DNA of 64,000 bases, taken from positions 39,660,225 to 39,724,224 of the forward strand of contig CM051024.1 of the NCBI GenBank assembly GCA_027627225.1, in the 5' to 3' direction. The DNA is from Congeria kusceri. Lineage: Eukaryota > Mollusca > Bivalvia > Myida > Dreissenidae. Both the position numbers and the translations under genes were made by a program. Every line of letters starts with the position of its first letter. Position 1 is the stretch's first letter. The notes beneath the pieces were generated by a model. That model saw nothing but the letters and a program-made list of their open reading frames with translations, was not told where the DNA came from and did no database searches. Below are positions 10,965-23,169 of this stretch, piece by piece.

Positions 10965-12770
10965 GATAAATATTTCGGGCATAACCCTTCATCAGTATAA
11001 TTAACAAGAAATGTCTTTAAACAAGACAATCGGCGTTGAAATTAATATTGAGATGTCATTTTTTGCCCTAAATATATATAATACAAGAGGACCAAATTGA
11101 TTGGTTACGTGACTACACGGACACCAGATATTTCGGTCCCTACTAAGTAGACTTCTCGGACACTAGATTTTTCGGAGACTATAAGAAAACGTATCAGCCC
11201 CAAAATTAATTTGAGATAACTCGATCGTTATTAATATCTGTACCGTGAATAAACCGATCATATACCGTCCCATGTTTTCACCAGTGATACATGAATAACC
11301 TAAATACCAGTAATTTACGTAAACATAGTTGATACATGAATTTGTCAGGCAAATGTAACAAATTAAAAACATTGTCAGAATATATAAGCGGGCAGGATTG
11401 AAAATTATTATAACGTGTACATAGTTATGTTGAATAATATACTATATGTATCATTAGTATTGCACATAGTGTATTCATGCTACGCAAATGAAGTTAAAGT
11501 AACATGAATAACATTTTGACGTATTTACGAGGCTTCTTTCACCTCATTTTACTTATATAAAGATGTTGAACATTTTAATAACTAGAATAAACATATACTG
11601 GAGAAGTTGATAGAAAGGTGCAATTATAAATGATTCTTAATAAAATGCAACCACAATTCAAATATAAATTAACATGCAAGTATGTTTATAAATATAAATT
11701 CCCCATTTATTGAAATTTTCGGGTTTAGGATTCTCCGGACGCCAATTGATGCGTGTGTATAAACACAGCTTTACCGCGGGCCTTTTTCAGAATGATTTAC
11801 TCTCTTGCTGGAGTGTGTTGTACTCGCTAGAATTAATTCACGGGCACGACAGTCAGTCACAACGTACAACAATATTTTTACACTATGATAAAATAATAGG
11901 AAATATAAGCTCCATCAAGTTTGCTAATATTGTTTGCTTATTTGTCAGAAAAATACCAGAAATTTACCACTTTATATATTGTACTTGTCATAAGAAACCT
12001 TAACACTATTGACAGGCAAACTTGATGCAAGCTCAACAGGCAGTGACCGACAGTTGTGCCCGTGAATTGTAGCATTGTAATTGCTAGTTATAGATATGTA
12101 GATTATATATAGGGCCATACCAATTTGAGTCTATGTTTAGCGTCCTCGCGCTGGTAGGTTTTTGGATGCCTGAACGAAAAAAACTAAAAATTTTGCCCAT
12201 GTAAAAAAATGAGTTGGAAAGCATATAAAAAATTGGGAAATTTAGGTGTTTTTACCAATATAATTGTAGAAATAGTGTGCAACTAGTCAATTTACACAGT
12301 TAAAATACTGTATTAAAGTAGGTTCCTTATATGAAGATGATATATAACAGTTTTGCAGGTAAACATTTGCTTTAGCTTGTACCACTGCCATCAATAAGTC
12401 ACGAAACGAAAATGTTTTTTTATCGATTTTGTTTTCTGCCTGGTTGGTAGGTTTTGAAAAATCATGGGAACGCTAAACATAGAATCAAATTTGTATGGCC
12501 TAATATATAAATATATAATATATATAAATGTGTAGGCTAAATAATATAGTTATTTCATTATGTGGATGAATATCACATTCTGATCATGACATACAATGAG
12601 TAAAATTGTTCATAAGTATGTTAAGTTCTAGAGTGGATGTCGAAGATATGTTTATAACTTAATTTTAACCGCTTTTGTGAACAATTATGTAAATTTTAAT
12701 CCTCAAAAGTATGCAACAATTATTTGTAGACATCAAACCATTGTTGTAAGTTTGCATTCCCTAGGTATTT
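10965..12770 (+). repeat. Interspersed repeat copy A (with nested MITE)
   Basis: It aligns with 15,395-16,110 (direct) and 25,925-27,000 (inverted). It begins near TTTCGGGCATAACCCTTCAT and has two ~30-bp direct repeats around 11,110-11,185 (consensus ACTTCTCGGACACTAGATTT). It carries a central inverted repeat, AATTCACGGGCACGACAGTC near 11,834 and its complement near 12,041-12,068. No coding capacity is seen, so it is probably a non-autonomous element. A 390-bp MITE interrupts it at 12,111. Confidence 0.75.
12111..12502. mobile_element. TA-flanked MITE (Tc1/mariner-like)
   Basis: Terminal inverted repeats of ~30 bp: left GGGCCATACCAATTTGAGTC..., right the complement of GGCCATACAAATTTGATTC..., both continuing into TATGTTTAGCG. 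It is flanked by TA within TATA. Both paralogous repeat copies (near 15,785 and 26,250) lack it, so insertion is directly shown. TA duplication and length suggest Tc1/mariner mobilisation; that is inference. Confidence 0.8.
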
Positions 12771-13199
12771 GCGTTGTAATCATAATTGTTGGAAATTAAG
12801 TTCCAAAATGTGTCTATTTATTGTGTGAACATTTGAAATTTAGTAAGTTTCAAGTCATGTTACAGTGTTGGCCTTCACATGTAGCAAATGAAATATAGTT
12901 TAGTGAAAGTTTCTTCAATTTAGTAATAAAATTATCATTTTTGGGGTGTTCATAAAAATATGTTGTACATGCTTTATGTGGAAAAATTCCGTTATTTTAT
13001 TAATTTAGGTCTTTCTATATTGCATGGAATAGCATCTGTAACAAATATTATTTTGGCAGCCTCTTGCCTTGTGATGGTGTATATAGTCAATTTCAGTGGA
13101 AGCCCATTAGGCTAAAAATTGTATGACTAATTTCTCAGGCACTTTTTCCAAAAAATCTGGAGGGAGGGCGAATTTGTTTTTTTTTACTGAAGTATTTTT
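12771..13199. other. No gene seen
   Basis: AT-rich non-coding sequence between copy A and the 161-bp array. Confidence 0.5.
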
Positions 13200-14130
13200 T
13201 ATTAGATTTGCCCTTGTCAGTCGTCTGTCCGTCCGTCCGTCCGTGGGATTTTTGTGTCGCGCATAACTCAAAAAGTATAACTGCTAGAGTGACGAAACTT
13301 GATAAGCATATTCATCGGCATCGAGACTTGTGCACCTGGGTATTTTGGTGCAGTTTTTTCCGACATCAGCGGAGTTATGGCCCTTTTTTCGCAAAAAAAA
13401 TTATTTTGGACTTGTGTCGCGCGTAACTCCAAAAGTATTGATGCTAGAATGATGAAACTTTACAAACATATTAACCAGCATGTGAACTTGTGTACCTGGG
13501 TATTTTGGGGCAGTTTTTCCTACATCAGCGGAGTTATGGCCCTTTTTTTAGCAAAAATGACATTTTTGGACTCGTGTCGCGTGTAACTAAAAACGTAGTA
13601 TTGCTAGAGTGATGAAACTTTATAAACATATTAATCAGCATGTGAACTTGTGCACCTGGGTATTTTGGTGAAGTCTTTTCAGACAAAAGTGGAGTTTTGG
13701 CCATTTTTTAGCAAAAAATGACATTTTTGGACTTGTGTCGCACATAACTCTAAATGTATTACTGCTACAGTGATGAAACTTTGTATACATATTAATCAAC
13801 ATGTGATCATGTGCACCTGGGTATTTTGGTGCAGTTTTTTCGGACACTTTTGGACTTGAGTCGCGTGTAACTCAAACATATAACTTTATAAACATATTAA
13901 TTAGCATGTGAATTTGTTCACCTGCGTATTTTTGTGCAGTTTATTCCACCATCAATGGAGTCATGACCCTGTTTTTAGCAAAAAATTACATTTTTGGATT
14001 TGTGTCGCGTGTAACTCAAGAAGTATAACTGCTAGACTGTTGAAACTTTATAAACATATTCATCAGCATGTGAACTTGTGCACCTGGGTATTTTGGTGTA
14101 TTTTCCCGACATCAGCAGAGTTTCGTAACA
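13200..14130 (+). repeat. Tandem array of ~161-bp units
   Basis: It opens with (TCCG)4 at ~13,227, then about six units marked by TTGTGTCGCGCGTAACTC at ~13,240, 13,404, 13,565, 13,726, 13,849 and 13,994. Spacing is 161 bp, with shortened fifth and sixth units. Other landmarks are ACCTGGGTATTTTGGTGCAG and CGGAGTTATGGCCC. Open frames across it are repeat-derived. Confidence 0.9.
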
Positions 14131-14189
14131 ACCAGCGGAATGTGGGGGCATCCGTGTCCTTCTATTGGCACTATGTAATGACTTATTAA

Positions 14190-15390
14190 AACGAGTAAAT
14201 TAGTACAGATTAAAGAAAATTTTATGTTTCAATAACAACATAAGCATCCCTTTTTATACAATTCTAAATATAGATTTATTAATTGCTCATGTTTAAAATG
14301 GTCAGTTTTGCAAGATGAGATTCAAAGGCAGTCAATTTGAATGTTCTTAATAGACATCAGTGCTTTCAAATTGATATTCTATCAGCATTAAAGTACTTCT
14401 GTTTATATAATTTAACTTTCGTCATTCATATTTTTATAACGGTCAAAAATACGAACTATTTTTGCAATAAATCACCAACAAAAGAAAGAAAAATCAACAC
14501 TTGTCAATGCAGCTGGCATTTTTGTGTGTTTCCATAGGACTTATATGACACAGATTTTCTTTACAAAATGTGGAATGCTATACTATTACACAAGCAAAAG
14601 CATCTACGAAACACAATTTTAAATTAACAAATAGACGATATTTATAATCCGAATCGAATATGACATTTTATTTTATTTATGTTCAAAGTTGAGATTAACA
14701 CAGTATTTAACAATTCGTGTATATCCTATTTATATAATGAAATCAGACAGGAAGAAAGTTAATGGAAATACCGAAATCTCTACCAGGTTACTCTTCTTCC
14801 GCTATGGTAAAATGCAGATTCGTTTAATTTTAAGCCGGTGTCCATGGAATCTAATTCAATGCTTCGTAATTTTAGTTATAGTTCTTACGAGCGTTTAAGG
14901 TGTTTATTCGTCCGAAATCTGTTTCTTATTTAGGAAAGGCATTTTATACTGTTTTGTTCAAAAGCGCTTGGTACAAACGGAATATACTATAATGTACATG
15001 CTTGGTTACTTCAGAGTCATCACCAGTTATCGCATACATAAAATAGACGATAGCAAGTTACCAAAATGTTAATAGTTCACAGATTTCGTTGCGTAGTTCT
15101 TGTATATTGTTCGATAACATGCCCATTAGAATCAAGTTCTGCAAAGTTTTATTTTTATTAACATTTTTCTGGACTGCTGCTTTAAAACCCGGACGCGATC
15201 GTCAAAAAATAGTAATCAAACTTTTTTTGGCATAAAATAAAAATCGTAGCGGGCCTTAACACAACGTTGAGGCGCTGAATGAGAAACAATTCATTAACTT
15301 GTTTTAGCCTTAGTTCAACTCATTTCATTTGAAGTTTTTATAGTTAAACCCAAATTTAACAAATTCACATTGTTAGAAAATAATAGTGGA
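14190..15390. other. No gene seen
   Basis: About 1.2 kb of AT-rich sequence. Short frames (for example 14,689-14,898) have no recognisable similarity, repeats or splice context. Confidence 0.5.
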
Positions 15391-15394
15391 AATG

Positions 15395-16110
15395 AATGAG
15401 CAGTAAGTTTATGAATTCCCCATTTATTGCAATTCTCGGGTTTAGGATTCTCCAGACGCTAATTGATGCGTGTGTATTAAAACAGCTTTACCGCGCGCTA
15501 TCTTTAGAATGATTATCCTGCTTGTGTTGTACTCGCTAGAATTAATTCACGGGGACGACAGTCGGTTACAGCGTACAATATTATTTTTACACAATGATAA
15601 AATAATAACAAATATAAGCTCAATAAAAATTTGCTAATATTTTTTTTGCTTATTTATCACAAAAATACCAGAAATTTACCACCATATATTTTGTGCTTGC
15701 GAGCTCAACAGGCAATTATTGTACGTTGTGACCGACTGTCTTCCCCGTGAATTTGACATAGCATTTTAATTGCTATTTATAGAGGGCGCCGATTATGTAC
15801 GCTAAACAATATAGTTATTTCATTATGTGAATGAATATAATATTCTGATCATGACATACAATGAGTAAAATTGTTCATAATTATGTTCATTTCTAGAGTG
15901 TATGTCGAAGATATGTTTATAACTTTAATTTAACCGCTTATGTAAACAATTATGTAAATTTTTAATCCCCAACAGTTATTTGTATGCGTTAAACCATTGT
16001 TTGAAGTTTACATTCACTAAAATTAGAACATTTGCAAAATTCTATTGGCATTCAATTATCGCAAGAAATCTAGGTCAAAAGTGATCTTAGACAGCTACGC
16101 CGAAAAACAC
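15395..16110 (+). repeat. Interspersed repeat copy B
   Basis: Direct copy of the 11.7-12.8-kb repeat. Its central inverted repeat is the best preserved: AATTCACGGGGACGACAGTC at ~15,547 pairs with ATTGTACGTTGTGACCGACTG... CCCCGTGAATT ending ~15,755, about 36 paired bases per arm with three mismatches. It lacks the MITE found in copy A. It ends near CTACGCCGAAAAACAC, matching copy C. Confidence 0.8.
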
Positions 16111-16164
16111 AATATAACTACATAATGTGCGCAGCCATTTTTAACGTCATTCCAATCAAATATC

Positions 16165-16650
16165 ACGGATATGACGTCAACACTGACGACGTCATACAAC
16201 GCATAACGTCAAAGCGCGCCAAACGTCGATTTACTATTGTAGTTGTATCGATACCTAGCAGTCTTTTGCGTTGCACGCCTTCGGTGCATCAAAGTGTTGC
16301 GTTAATGGCTTTTTTTCTCTTTTGAGACGGACGTCAGTGGTAGTTATTGTTTTCTGACCAATTTACTGTCGTAGTTGTATCGGTACCCAGCAGTCTTTTA
16401 TGCTGCACGCTTTCGGCCTCTCTGTGCGTAGCCGCTTTTTATTATGCCACTAGTGCACATTAACGTTGAAGACCGTTGACCCAATATTTTTAAGCGTTAT
16501 TATACCACTGACCGATAACACAAATTAACTCCTCCCACTTTATGTAATATCATGTCACTGACCAATAACACCTTTCAGCTCCGCCCGCATTAACGATTAT
16601 CATGCTACTTTGGCACATGCAATGATTCTTTAGTCCCGCCCACTTATCGG
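16165..16650 (+). promoter_or_regulatory. Cluster of CRE-, CCAAT- and GC-box-like sites in short tandem repeats
   Basis: ATGACGTC...GACGTCAT (two CRE-like cores in inverted array, near 16,171-16,195) is followed by two ~50-bp repeats starting TGTAGTTGTATCGATACC (~16,238 and ~16,372). Next come two repeats with CTGACCAATAACAC and CTCCGCCCGC-like blocks (~16,505-16,650). No downstream gene is identified, so promoter function is speculative. Confidence 0.3.
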
Positions 16651-16857
16651 AACTACTTAATTTAGGTGTATAATGTCGCTTACGTCGTTAAATGTAAACA
16701 CAGAATAGATCTATACAATCATAACATTTTATTTCACAAAAATATAATTTACTGGAACAAACCATTCAAACATTATTCAATTAACAAGAATTAAAAAAAA
16801 CTTGCAATCAACAGCTTAGAAAACCTGTCAATATCTTAAAAATCTATAAAACAAAAA

Positions 16858-16968
16858 CTGATATTTTTAAAATCTGAAACAATTACAATCACCAGCTGAT
16901 ATTTTTAAAAGCTGAAACAATTACAATCACCAGCTGATATTTTTAAAAGCTGAAACAATTACAATCAG
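16858..16968 (+). repeat. 38-bp tandem repeat, three copies
   Basis: Unit CTGATATTTTTAAAAGCTGA plus AACAATTACAATCACCAG. The second and third units are identical until the end of the array; the first has single differences. Confidence 0.92.
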
Positions 16969-16979
16969 ACATCAGAAAA

Positions 16980-17975
16980 ATTGAAATTCATGAAAGAATT
17001 ATATAACATTTTGTGCCTGTTCATTTTATTTATACATAAAAAATACCGGTTGCGTTCTCTGTTACAGTGCGTCCTTACATGCCTGTAGGCCCTTAACTGT
17101 TGGGACAGATCTATAAAATTTGCATACGTCTTAGCAAAAAGGATCACATCACCAGGGAGCTGTTCGGGTAATTTTTGTTTAAGTTTTGGATGAAGTCGGT
17201 CGTATCTGTGATGTAGGTTGGTGATGACTCGACGGCATGATTCTCTCAGTTCAAATCCCGCCAGCTCTGCTATTTTCACTGCTGGTGTATTGTGCCCATT
17301 GACTATAGTTTTCATGGGTGCCTTTGCCTTGTGGATTTTCGGATTGCCCTTGAGCTTACCATTTAGAATATACCTAGGAACTTGCCCCTTTAATGCGCAT
17401 TTCTTTTTTTTTCATAATTGTGTGGCACGCTGTTGTGAGATTTTCTTCCGTCGCAACATGGAACTGCTGTCTTTCATCTCTAGGGAGTCCACATAGTTGT
17501 CCTTGTCCAATACTACAGTACCAGATCCTTTGTCCGCTGGTCGTATAACGATCTTCTCATTGTTCAATAGTTCAAAGAATGCATTGCGCTCCTTTTTTTT
17601 AGAAAGGTTCAGGTTTCAACCTTTTTCGAGATTCGAAATAACATCATTTTTTACCAGTGCTAAGATCTTAACTTACGTCTAGTTTATCATTTGGAGTGAA
17701 CGTGTTCGTTGTTTTTTGGCTAAACTTTACCCTAATGTCTTGTTCATCTTTGCGTCCATTGTAGTTTTGCTGGTCAGATAAATACTCATCCAGCCGCAAT
17801 CTTCGTTTCCATGCTGCCAGATCCGTAAGTAGTTTTACTTGATTGATAGAGGAACGTGATACGACAAATTTGAGCCCTCTATTTAATAGTTTCAGTTGAG
17901 GTGTTCTCAACTGTATGCTTTGCATATTAGCCACAGTTTTCTCATGTATGTCTTTATGTGATTTATTTAACAAGT
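16980..17975 (-). pseudogene. Penelope-like reverse transcriptase remnant
   Basis: Read on the minus strand from 17,973 downward. First come LLNRGLKFVVS and DLAAWKRRLRLDEYL (17,973-17,668); then, after frame changes, IVIRPADKGSGTVVLDKDN (about 17,590-17,500); then GNPKIHKAKAPMKTIVNG (about 17,350-17,280). This order (L-GL-F, KRLRL-EY, IVIKPADKG-VVVMD, PKIHK, PIVSG) is that of the N-terminal region of Penelope-type RTs. The catalytic palm is not found; after AELAGF the frame diverges. Frameshifts and stops make it a fossil. A DIRS-like or other RT with a similar N-terminus is the main alternative. Confidence 0.65.
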
Positions 17976-18829
17976 TTTACTTTGCTTAATAATGCTTCAA
18001 TGACAATCAACAGTTGCGGACTTCAACCTCGGTTCTGGGAGTATTCTGGGTTATGTGCTTTTCTGCGGTAATGTGTGTCCATCTATCCCATCGAACTAGT
18101 CAATTGTGTAATTTTAATGAAATGATGTTCCGTATTTGATGTTTTATGCGTAATTATACAACTCTGAAGCAGTTAATGAATTGCATTATCATTTATGTTT
18201 CCAAGACTACTTTGAGGCACTTCTAACTAGACCTTTTTCAAATGCGACTTTCTCAGAAACGACATATGCTATCGGTGTGAAATCGTGTGTAGCCCTATTA
18301 TACATGTTTTCCAAAACATTCCACCTCACACCTCAGCTGTTATATATATTTCATTGTGCTCTCACGTGTCAAATTAAATAAAAGCACGTGGAAATCGTTA
18401 CGCGTGTAGATAATCGATAAACAACGGGGTCATATTGTTTACAGTCGATAATCCAAAAAACAACACATAAGATCAATTTCACCAGTAATGATATTATTCT
18501 ACACGAAAATACCGAACTTAACTGAAATTAAGTTAGAAACAAGATAAAGTTTAATTGAATGTTTCACGCAATTTGAAATAAATTTAAATATACGAGTATT
18601 ATCTACGTTTACTCAGTTACTGGTCGCGCAAAAAGTAGGAGTCATACTTCCACTATTACGAATATCCAAAACAAATACCAGCGCTCAATCAGGAGTGGGC
18701 AAATATTTCCCTTAACTTTGTGCGCAGTTATTTTCTGTCCATTTAGCGGAAGGGTGTTCTCACTCTGAGTATCAGAAGTGACCATGCAAGATACTTGTTG
18801 TGTTCTCATTACATGTTTTACTTTTGTTC
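17976..18829. other. No gene seen
   Basis: AT-rich sequence without supported coding or repeat structure. Confidence 0.5.
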
Positions 18830-19620
18830 TCATATAATTTTAAGTCTACATCGCGTGCGCAATCTAATTTTTGCCGGCATTATGTTTTTTTCACGAACAA
18901 GGGAAAAAAGTATCGTATTTCTGGTACGACAGTACGTACAGAACTATAATACTGATTGCCCCATTTTTGCAAATGTGAAATATTCATTAAAACTATCGAA
19001 TCAAGTGCAATTTATAACACATTGTACAACCACATTATTTTTTTTAATATCATAAATAGTTTGTATCGGTATAAAAGCTTAAGTAGTCTAGTACAGAATA
19101 TAAGTTTGTACAGTAAGTATATGTTTTATTACTGAGGAACATCACAGGCATTTAAACGCGTTGTTATCATAATAATTTGTAAAATGTTTTTTCTTATGAC
19201 AAAAAATCAAGAAATGATGAATAAATTAGCCATTGTTCCTACGGTCAATATCGAGTAACATGTGTCTGTTTTTTTTATTATAAATAATTCGTCCCAATTA
19301 TAATAAAACCAATGGGTAGTGTGCACATTGCATTCAGCAAATTCATGTCTGTGTCAAATAAGACCAAGGTTGAGAAAATCTATGAAAAACTTGTTGAAGT
19401 AATGGGCTATCAAACAAGTTTACCATATGATTTGGGCACCTGGAGTTTGATACCTTATTTATATATATTTCAGAAAAGTTGTTGTTTCATCATTTCTTGA
19501 ATATTAGTCATGAGAAACTACAATTTTACGAAATAGTATAATATCAACGCGTTAAATGCCTGTGAGGTGTGCTAAAAAGATACATCTTCGACGATAATTT
19601 CGAAAGTAACACAGTTTTTC
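18830..19620 (+). repeat. Paralogous segment, copy 2 (partner 6,990-9,790)
   Basis: Same order of blocks as copy 1 but without the tandem array or the solo LTR, so it represents the older layout. Includes the TATAAAAG block at 19,070 and GGGTAGTGTGCACATTGC at ~19,314. The small frame at 19,312-19,500 is disrupted in the partner and is not treated as a gene. Confidence 0.8.
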
Positions 19621-20089
19621 ACGCAATCAAATAAGAGCATTTTCTTTCCAATTTGTCAAACATTTAAACGAAACTATTCGCTTAACTTCATTTTTATGAA
19701 TCCTACATTCTGTGTTTTACTGTAACAATTGTATCAACATTATCAATATAACTTGAAGAGAGACATCGCTTGGCGATTTATTAACTTCGAATAAGGCGTT
19801 ATAACATATGGACGTATTGCCTCAAAAAATATGTTAAATATATATCGCCATTGTGTAGTTATGTTAGTTGTTTTGTTGCAATCATGTCTTTTTGGATTGT
19901 ATCTGTTGTTAAATTTGTAGATGATGAATTGAGGTTCACTGTCAAGCGGACGCAACTAAATAAAATCTTAACTGGTGTGAAAACTAGACAAAGTCACAGT
20001 CACTTACAGTAGCTTACACGTATATTGAATTTCAATTCAAATTAGTTTTGACATTACAAGGCATGTCTAATAAAATTTCAATTGAAAAT
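19621..20089. other. No gene seen
   Basis: AT-rich non-coding sequence. Confidence 0.5.
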
Positions 20090-20099
20090 GAAAAAAAGT

Positions 20100-20370
20100 T
20101 TGTAGGGCAAGTTTGGCATTTAAACATAAAGCTGGCAGAGGTTACACGATAGGTCTAGCCCTATTAGACGAGTCCTTTGAGTTACGTCCGGCAATGTAAA
20201 CCCTCTATTACGTCTTGAGACCTATGCAACTTTTAAAGATCTATGAGTGTACACTTTCTTCACTGATGATATTGTTTTTGGAATTCCAGTTTAATTATAG
20301 CGACCACCGGGTTTTATAAAACTGGAATTCCAAAATAATCATCAGTGCAAAAACCATTATTTAATTTAAA
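20100..20370 (+). repeat. ~260-bp dispersed repeat, copy 1, with perfect hairpin
   Basis: Shares 'GGTTACACGATAGGT', GACGAGTC/ACGAGTC, GCAATGTAAACC and TTTGGAATTCCAGTTT with 20,915-21,150. Copy 1 ends in a near-perfect inverted repeat: TTTTGGAATTCCAGTTT (~20,276) and its complement AAACTGGAATTCCAAAA (~20,319). Confidence 0.75.
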
Positions 20371-20914
20371 CTGTGACTATCGAGTAAAGGATTGTTATTT
20401 ACCGGAGCATAATACTGGTCATAAACATTTAAACCTTATGTAACGACTGTCTGAGTATATCTAATAATGAAATAGAAATGACATAATAGCGCATGTATGC
20501 CTATTCGTAGAGTTAACACATTCAAATTATTAGTAACATGCACATGTTAATAAATACTATTAAACTGCATATATGACAATGTTACATACTTATGATTTGG
20601 TCGATGACTAGTCTGTTAAATAAGAAAACGAGCACTAACTTGACTGAATTGACTTCTTTTATGAAAAAAAAATTCAAAAAGTAACGCAACCTTCCTATAC
20701 ATTAAATTGTCTTAAACCGTGATATTAGACAATGTCAATGATATTTGTTCATGATATCAATAACCGTGATTCATGTACTATAACCCATTTGAATCACATA
20801 ACACACTCATATACACAACGGCATGTACTCGCAGTTTCTGTTGCATTATGTCCGCTCTGTTGATATTTATTATTGATTTACATGATCACAATCATACGAT
20901 CATATTGCATTTAA
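20371..20914. other. Spacer between the two 260-bp repeats; no gene seen
   Basis: AT-rich sequence with no supported feature. Confidence 0.45.
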
Positions 20915-21150
20915 AAATAAAGCGGGATGGTGGGGGTTACACGATAGGTTTAGACTGATTATACGAGTCGTATGAGGTACGACCGGCCATGTAAACCCCC
21001 GTAAATCTTTGGAAGACCAATGAGTTTACATTTCCTTCACTGCTGATATATATTTGGAATTCCAGTTTTAATACGGCGAATACCAGCCAATGGCAGGCAG
21101 GTTTAGTTACATTGGAATTATCCACAAAATCACAAGTGAATACACAATTA
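20915..21150 (+). repeat. ~260-bp dispersed repeat, copy 2
   Basis: Direct copy of 20,100-20,370. The left hairpin arm (TTTGGAATTCCAGTTTT) is kept but the right arm has decayed (ACATTGGAATTATCC). Confidence 0.7.
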
Positions 21151-21524
21151 AACTGCAACTATCCCGTATTGTTTTCCTTGACGTCATATGTTGATTGCAT
21201 TGAGGATTGTTTTAGGATTGTTATTTGCTTCAGGATTATATTGATTATATCCATTTGAACTGTATATATTGATTGGTTTAGTATGTCGAATGAAATAAAA
21301 ACGACATATAATTGAATGCGTGAATAGTTTCAACGTTAAACAATTACCATTTCGATACGTTTAAATTGGAATGCGAAATACTTGACGAGTGAAGGAATTA
21401 TAAGTAGTGATATAATCGTATGGCTGTCTGTGTTGGCACGAATTGTTATTGAATATCTGTGGACTTTTTAGGATATATATTTGATTGTTAGTTTATTTCG
21501 TTTAGTGCTTCCAGGACAGATTGA

Positions 21525-21745
21525 TGAATAGTAAGTAAAATTTGGATTAATATCTGAAATTATACACACATAATATCTTTCAACGTTTTGCGGACAGATC
21601 TCTAATGTGATAGTAAGTAAACCTTACATAAATATGTGAGCATTAATATCACATAATATCTCTCAACAGTGTATGGACAGATATTTAATGTGATAGTAAG
21701 TAATATGTTAATATTAAATACACATAATATATTTCCTGAACTTTT
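21525..21745 (+). repeat. ~85-bp tandem repeat, about 2.5 copies
   Basis: Recurring landmarks are ACACATAATATCTTTCAACG, GGACAGATCTCTAATGTG and GATAGTAAGTAA. Units are imperfect. Confidence 0.65.
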
Positions 21746-22430
21746 GCCGGATCAATATTGGTTTCTCAGCTCCGTCATCAATGTATGATCTTTTTTTTAC
21801 TGTTTTGCTGGGTGATCGGTATACTGCATGAGTTCATCTTAACACGACCAGCAGGCAACTGATGTAATTAAAGCAGCAAACATGTATTAATATAAAAAAT
21901 AATTTTAAAAATAAATTTCAATGACAATGTTTAAAGGGACTATGTCAACGAAAAATAGGCTTCCTACTGCCCTATACATTATTTTATATGATAGAAATGA
22001 GTTCTACTAAAACATTGGCATTAATAAATAATAAATATCATAATACACAATGAGGTATTCGATAAAAACAAACACGTTAAACAAAATTAAAAACCCCAGC
22101 GGGTATCGAATCAACTGCGCTATTCTGCTTGGTAATGAAACGTGTGTAAACTATGGTTATACATATTACTCACATGAAAAGTTCCAAACAAACACGACCC
22201 ATATTATAATTTGATTTTTATCTCAGAATGCGTACAATCTTTTCCATTAAACTGTTTAAACTGTCATTATGTGCCCGTATCAATATCTTAATTTCAGGTG
22301 TTTAAAAAAAAAAAAGTGCCTCCTTGGGGCCCTTTACCATGCCAAAGTCCATTTAAAATACACCTTATTACCACATTCAAGGTACCTTCCTAGGACTGAA
22401 TTACATCTTAATGAATAATTTACCAAACAA
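21746..22430. other. No gene seen
   Basis: AT-rich sequence with no supported feature. Confidence 0.45.
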
Positions 22431-22434
22431 AACA

Positions 22435-22645
22435 CACAGATGTGTATGTTCAGCAATTTCTGTGCATAGATAACCAATCACTATATTTCAAAATAACGAC
22501 ACAAAGTTTACATAACTAACATTTGTGTAAAGTTTCATCACAATTGACCAAAAAACGTTTGAAATTATGTCAATTCAAAACTTTAACGCAAATTGTTAAC
22601 TACTTGCGACAGCGCCCGTCCGCCCGCCCGCCAGACCTGCCGCCC
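22435..22645 (-). repeat. Bivalve-type dispersed repeat with GCCC microsatellite head
   Basis: On the minus strand it starts with GGCGGGCGGGCGGACGGGCG and runs into GTTAACAATTTGCGTTAAAG and GTGATGAAACTTTACACAAA. The layout (a four-base microsatellite then 'GATGAAACTTTA') parallels the 13.2-kb repeat, suggesting a related family. Confidence 0.55.
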
Positions 22646-23169
22646 AAAGCCCGGTTTTCACCAATCTATAAGCCAATATATTTCGTTTAAAGATCCGGCA
22701 AAAAATAAATCTTTTTTAATGTTGATTAATTAAGCGAATTTGAAATAAACTTCATAGCTTAACTAATTAACTTATTAAGAAAACTGAATAGATATTTATT
22801 TTGAAATGCGAGATCACGGTATGGTGTGTTGACTACACCGTTTAATGCAGCGACATCAGGTATTTCGCGTAAATATAGATACATTGGAAACAATTATATT
22901 TCTTATTTCTCTCCATTATATATATCGAGTAGCAATAATATATAAATCGTTGAGACAACAATATATACAAAGAGAAAATACGGTCCCAGTAGGATTCAAA
23001 CTCACGCCTACAACATCTTGCACTTCAAAGAAAAATTCCGGACACTGTGCAATTTCAATAATATTGATTTGACTACTTCTTCTATTTTTCCGCACCAATA
23101 GTGTCATCGCGATAAAATATGTTTATCAACTGGTTTTTAAAACAAGACCATCGTATTTAACCATGTTTA
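22646..23169. other. No gene seen
   Basis: AT-rich. A short GTTTGAATCC-type box B-like stretch on the minus strand (~22,990) is too weak to call a SINE. Confidence 0.4.

Noticed and set aside
13208..14189. Several 70-95-aa frames on both strands
   Set aside because: They repeat the same peptide text once per 161-bp satellite unit.
17218..17682. Two + strand frames
   Set aside because: Antisense shadows of the minus-strand Penelope-like RT motifs.
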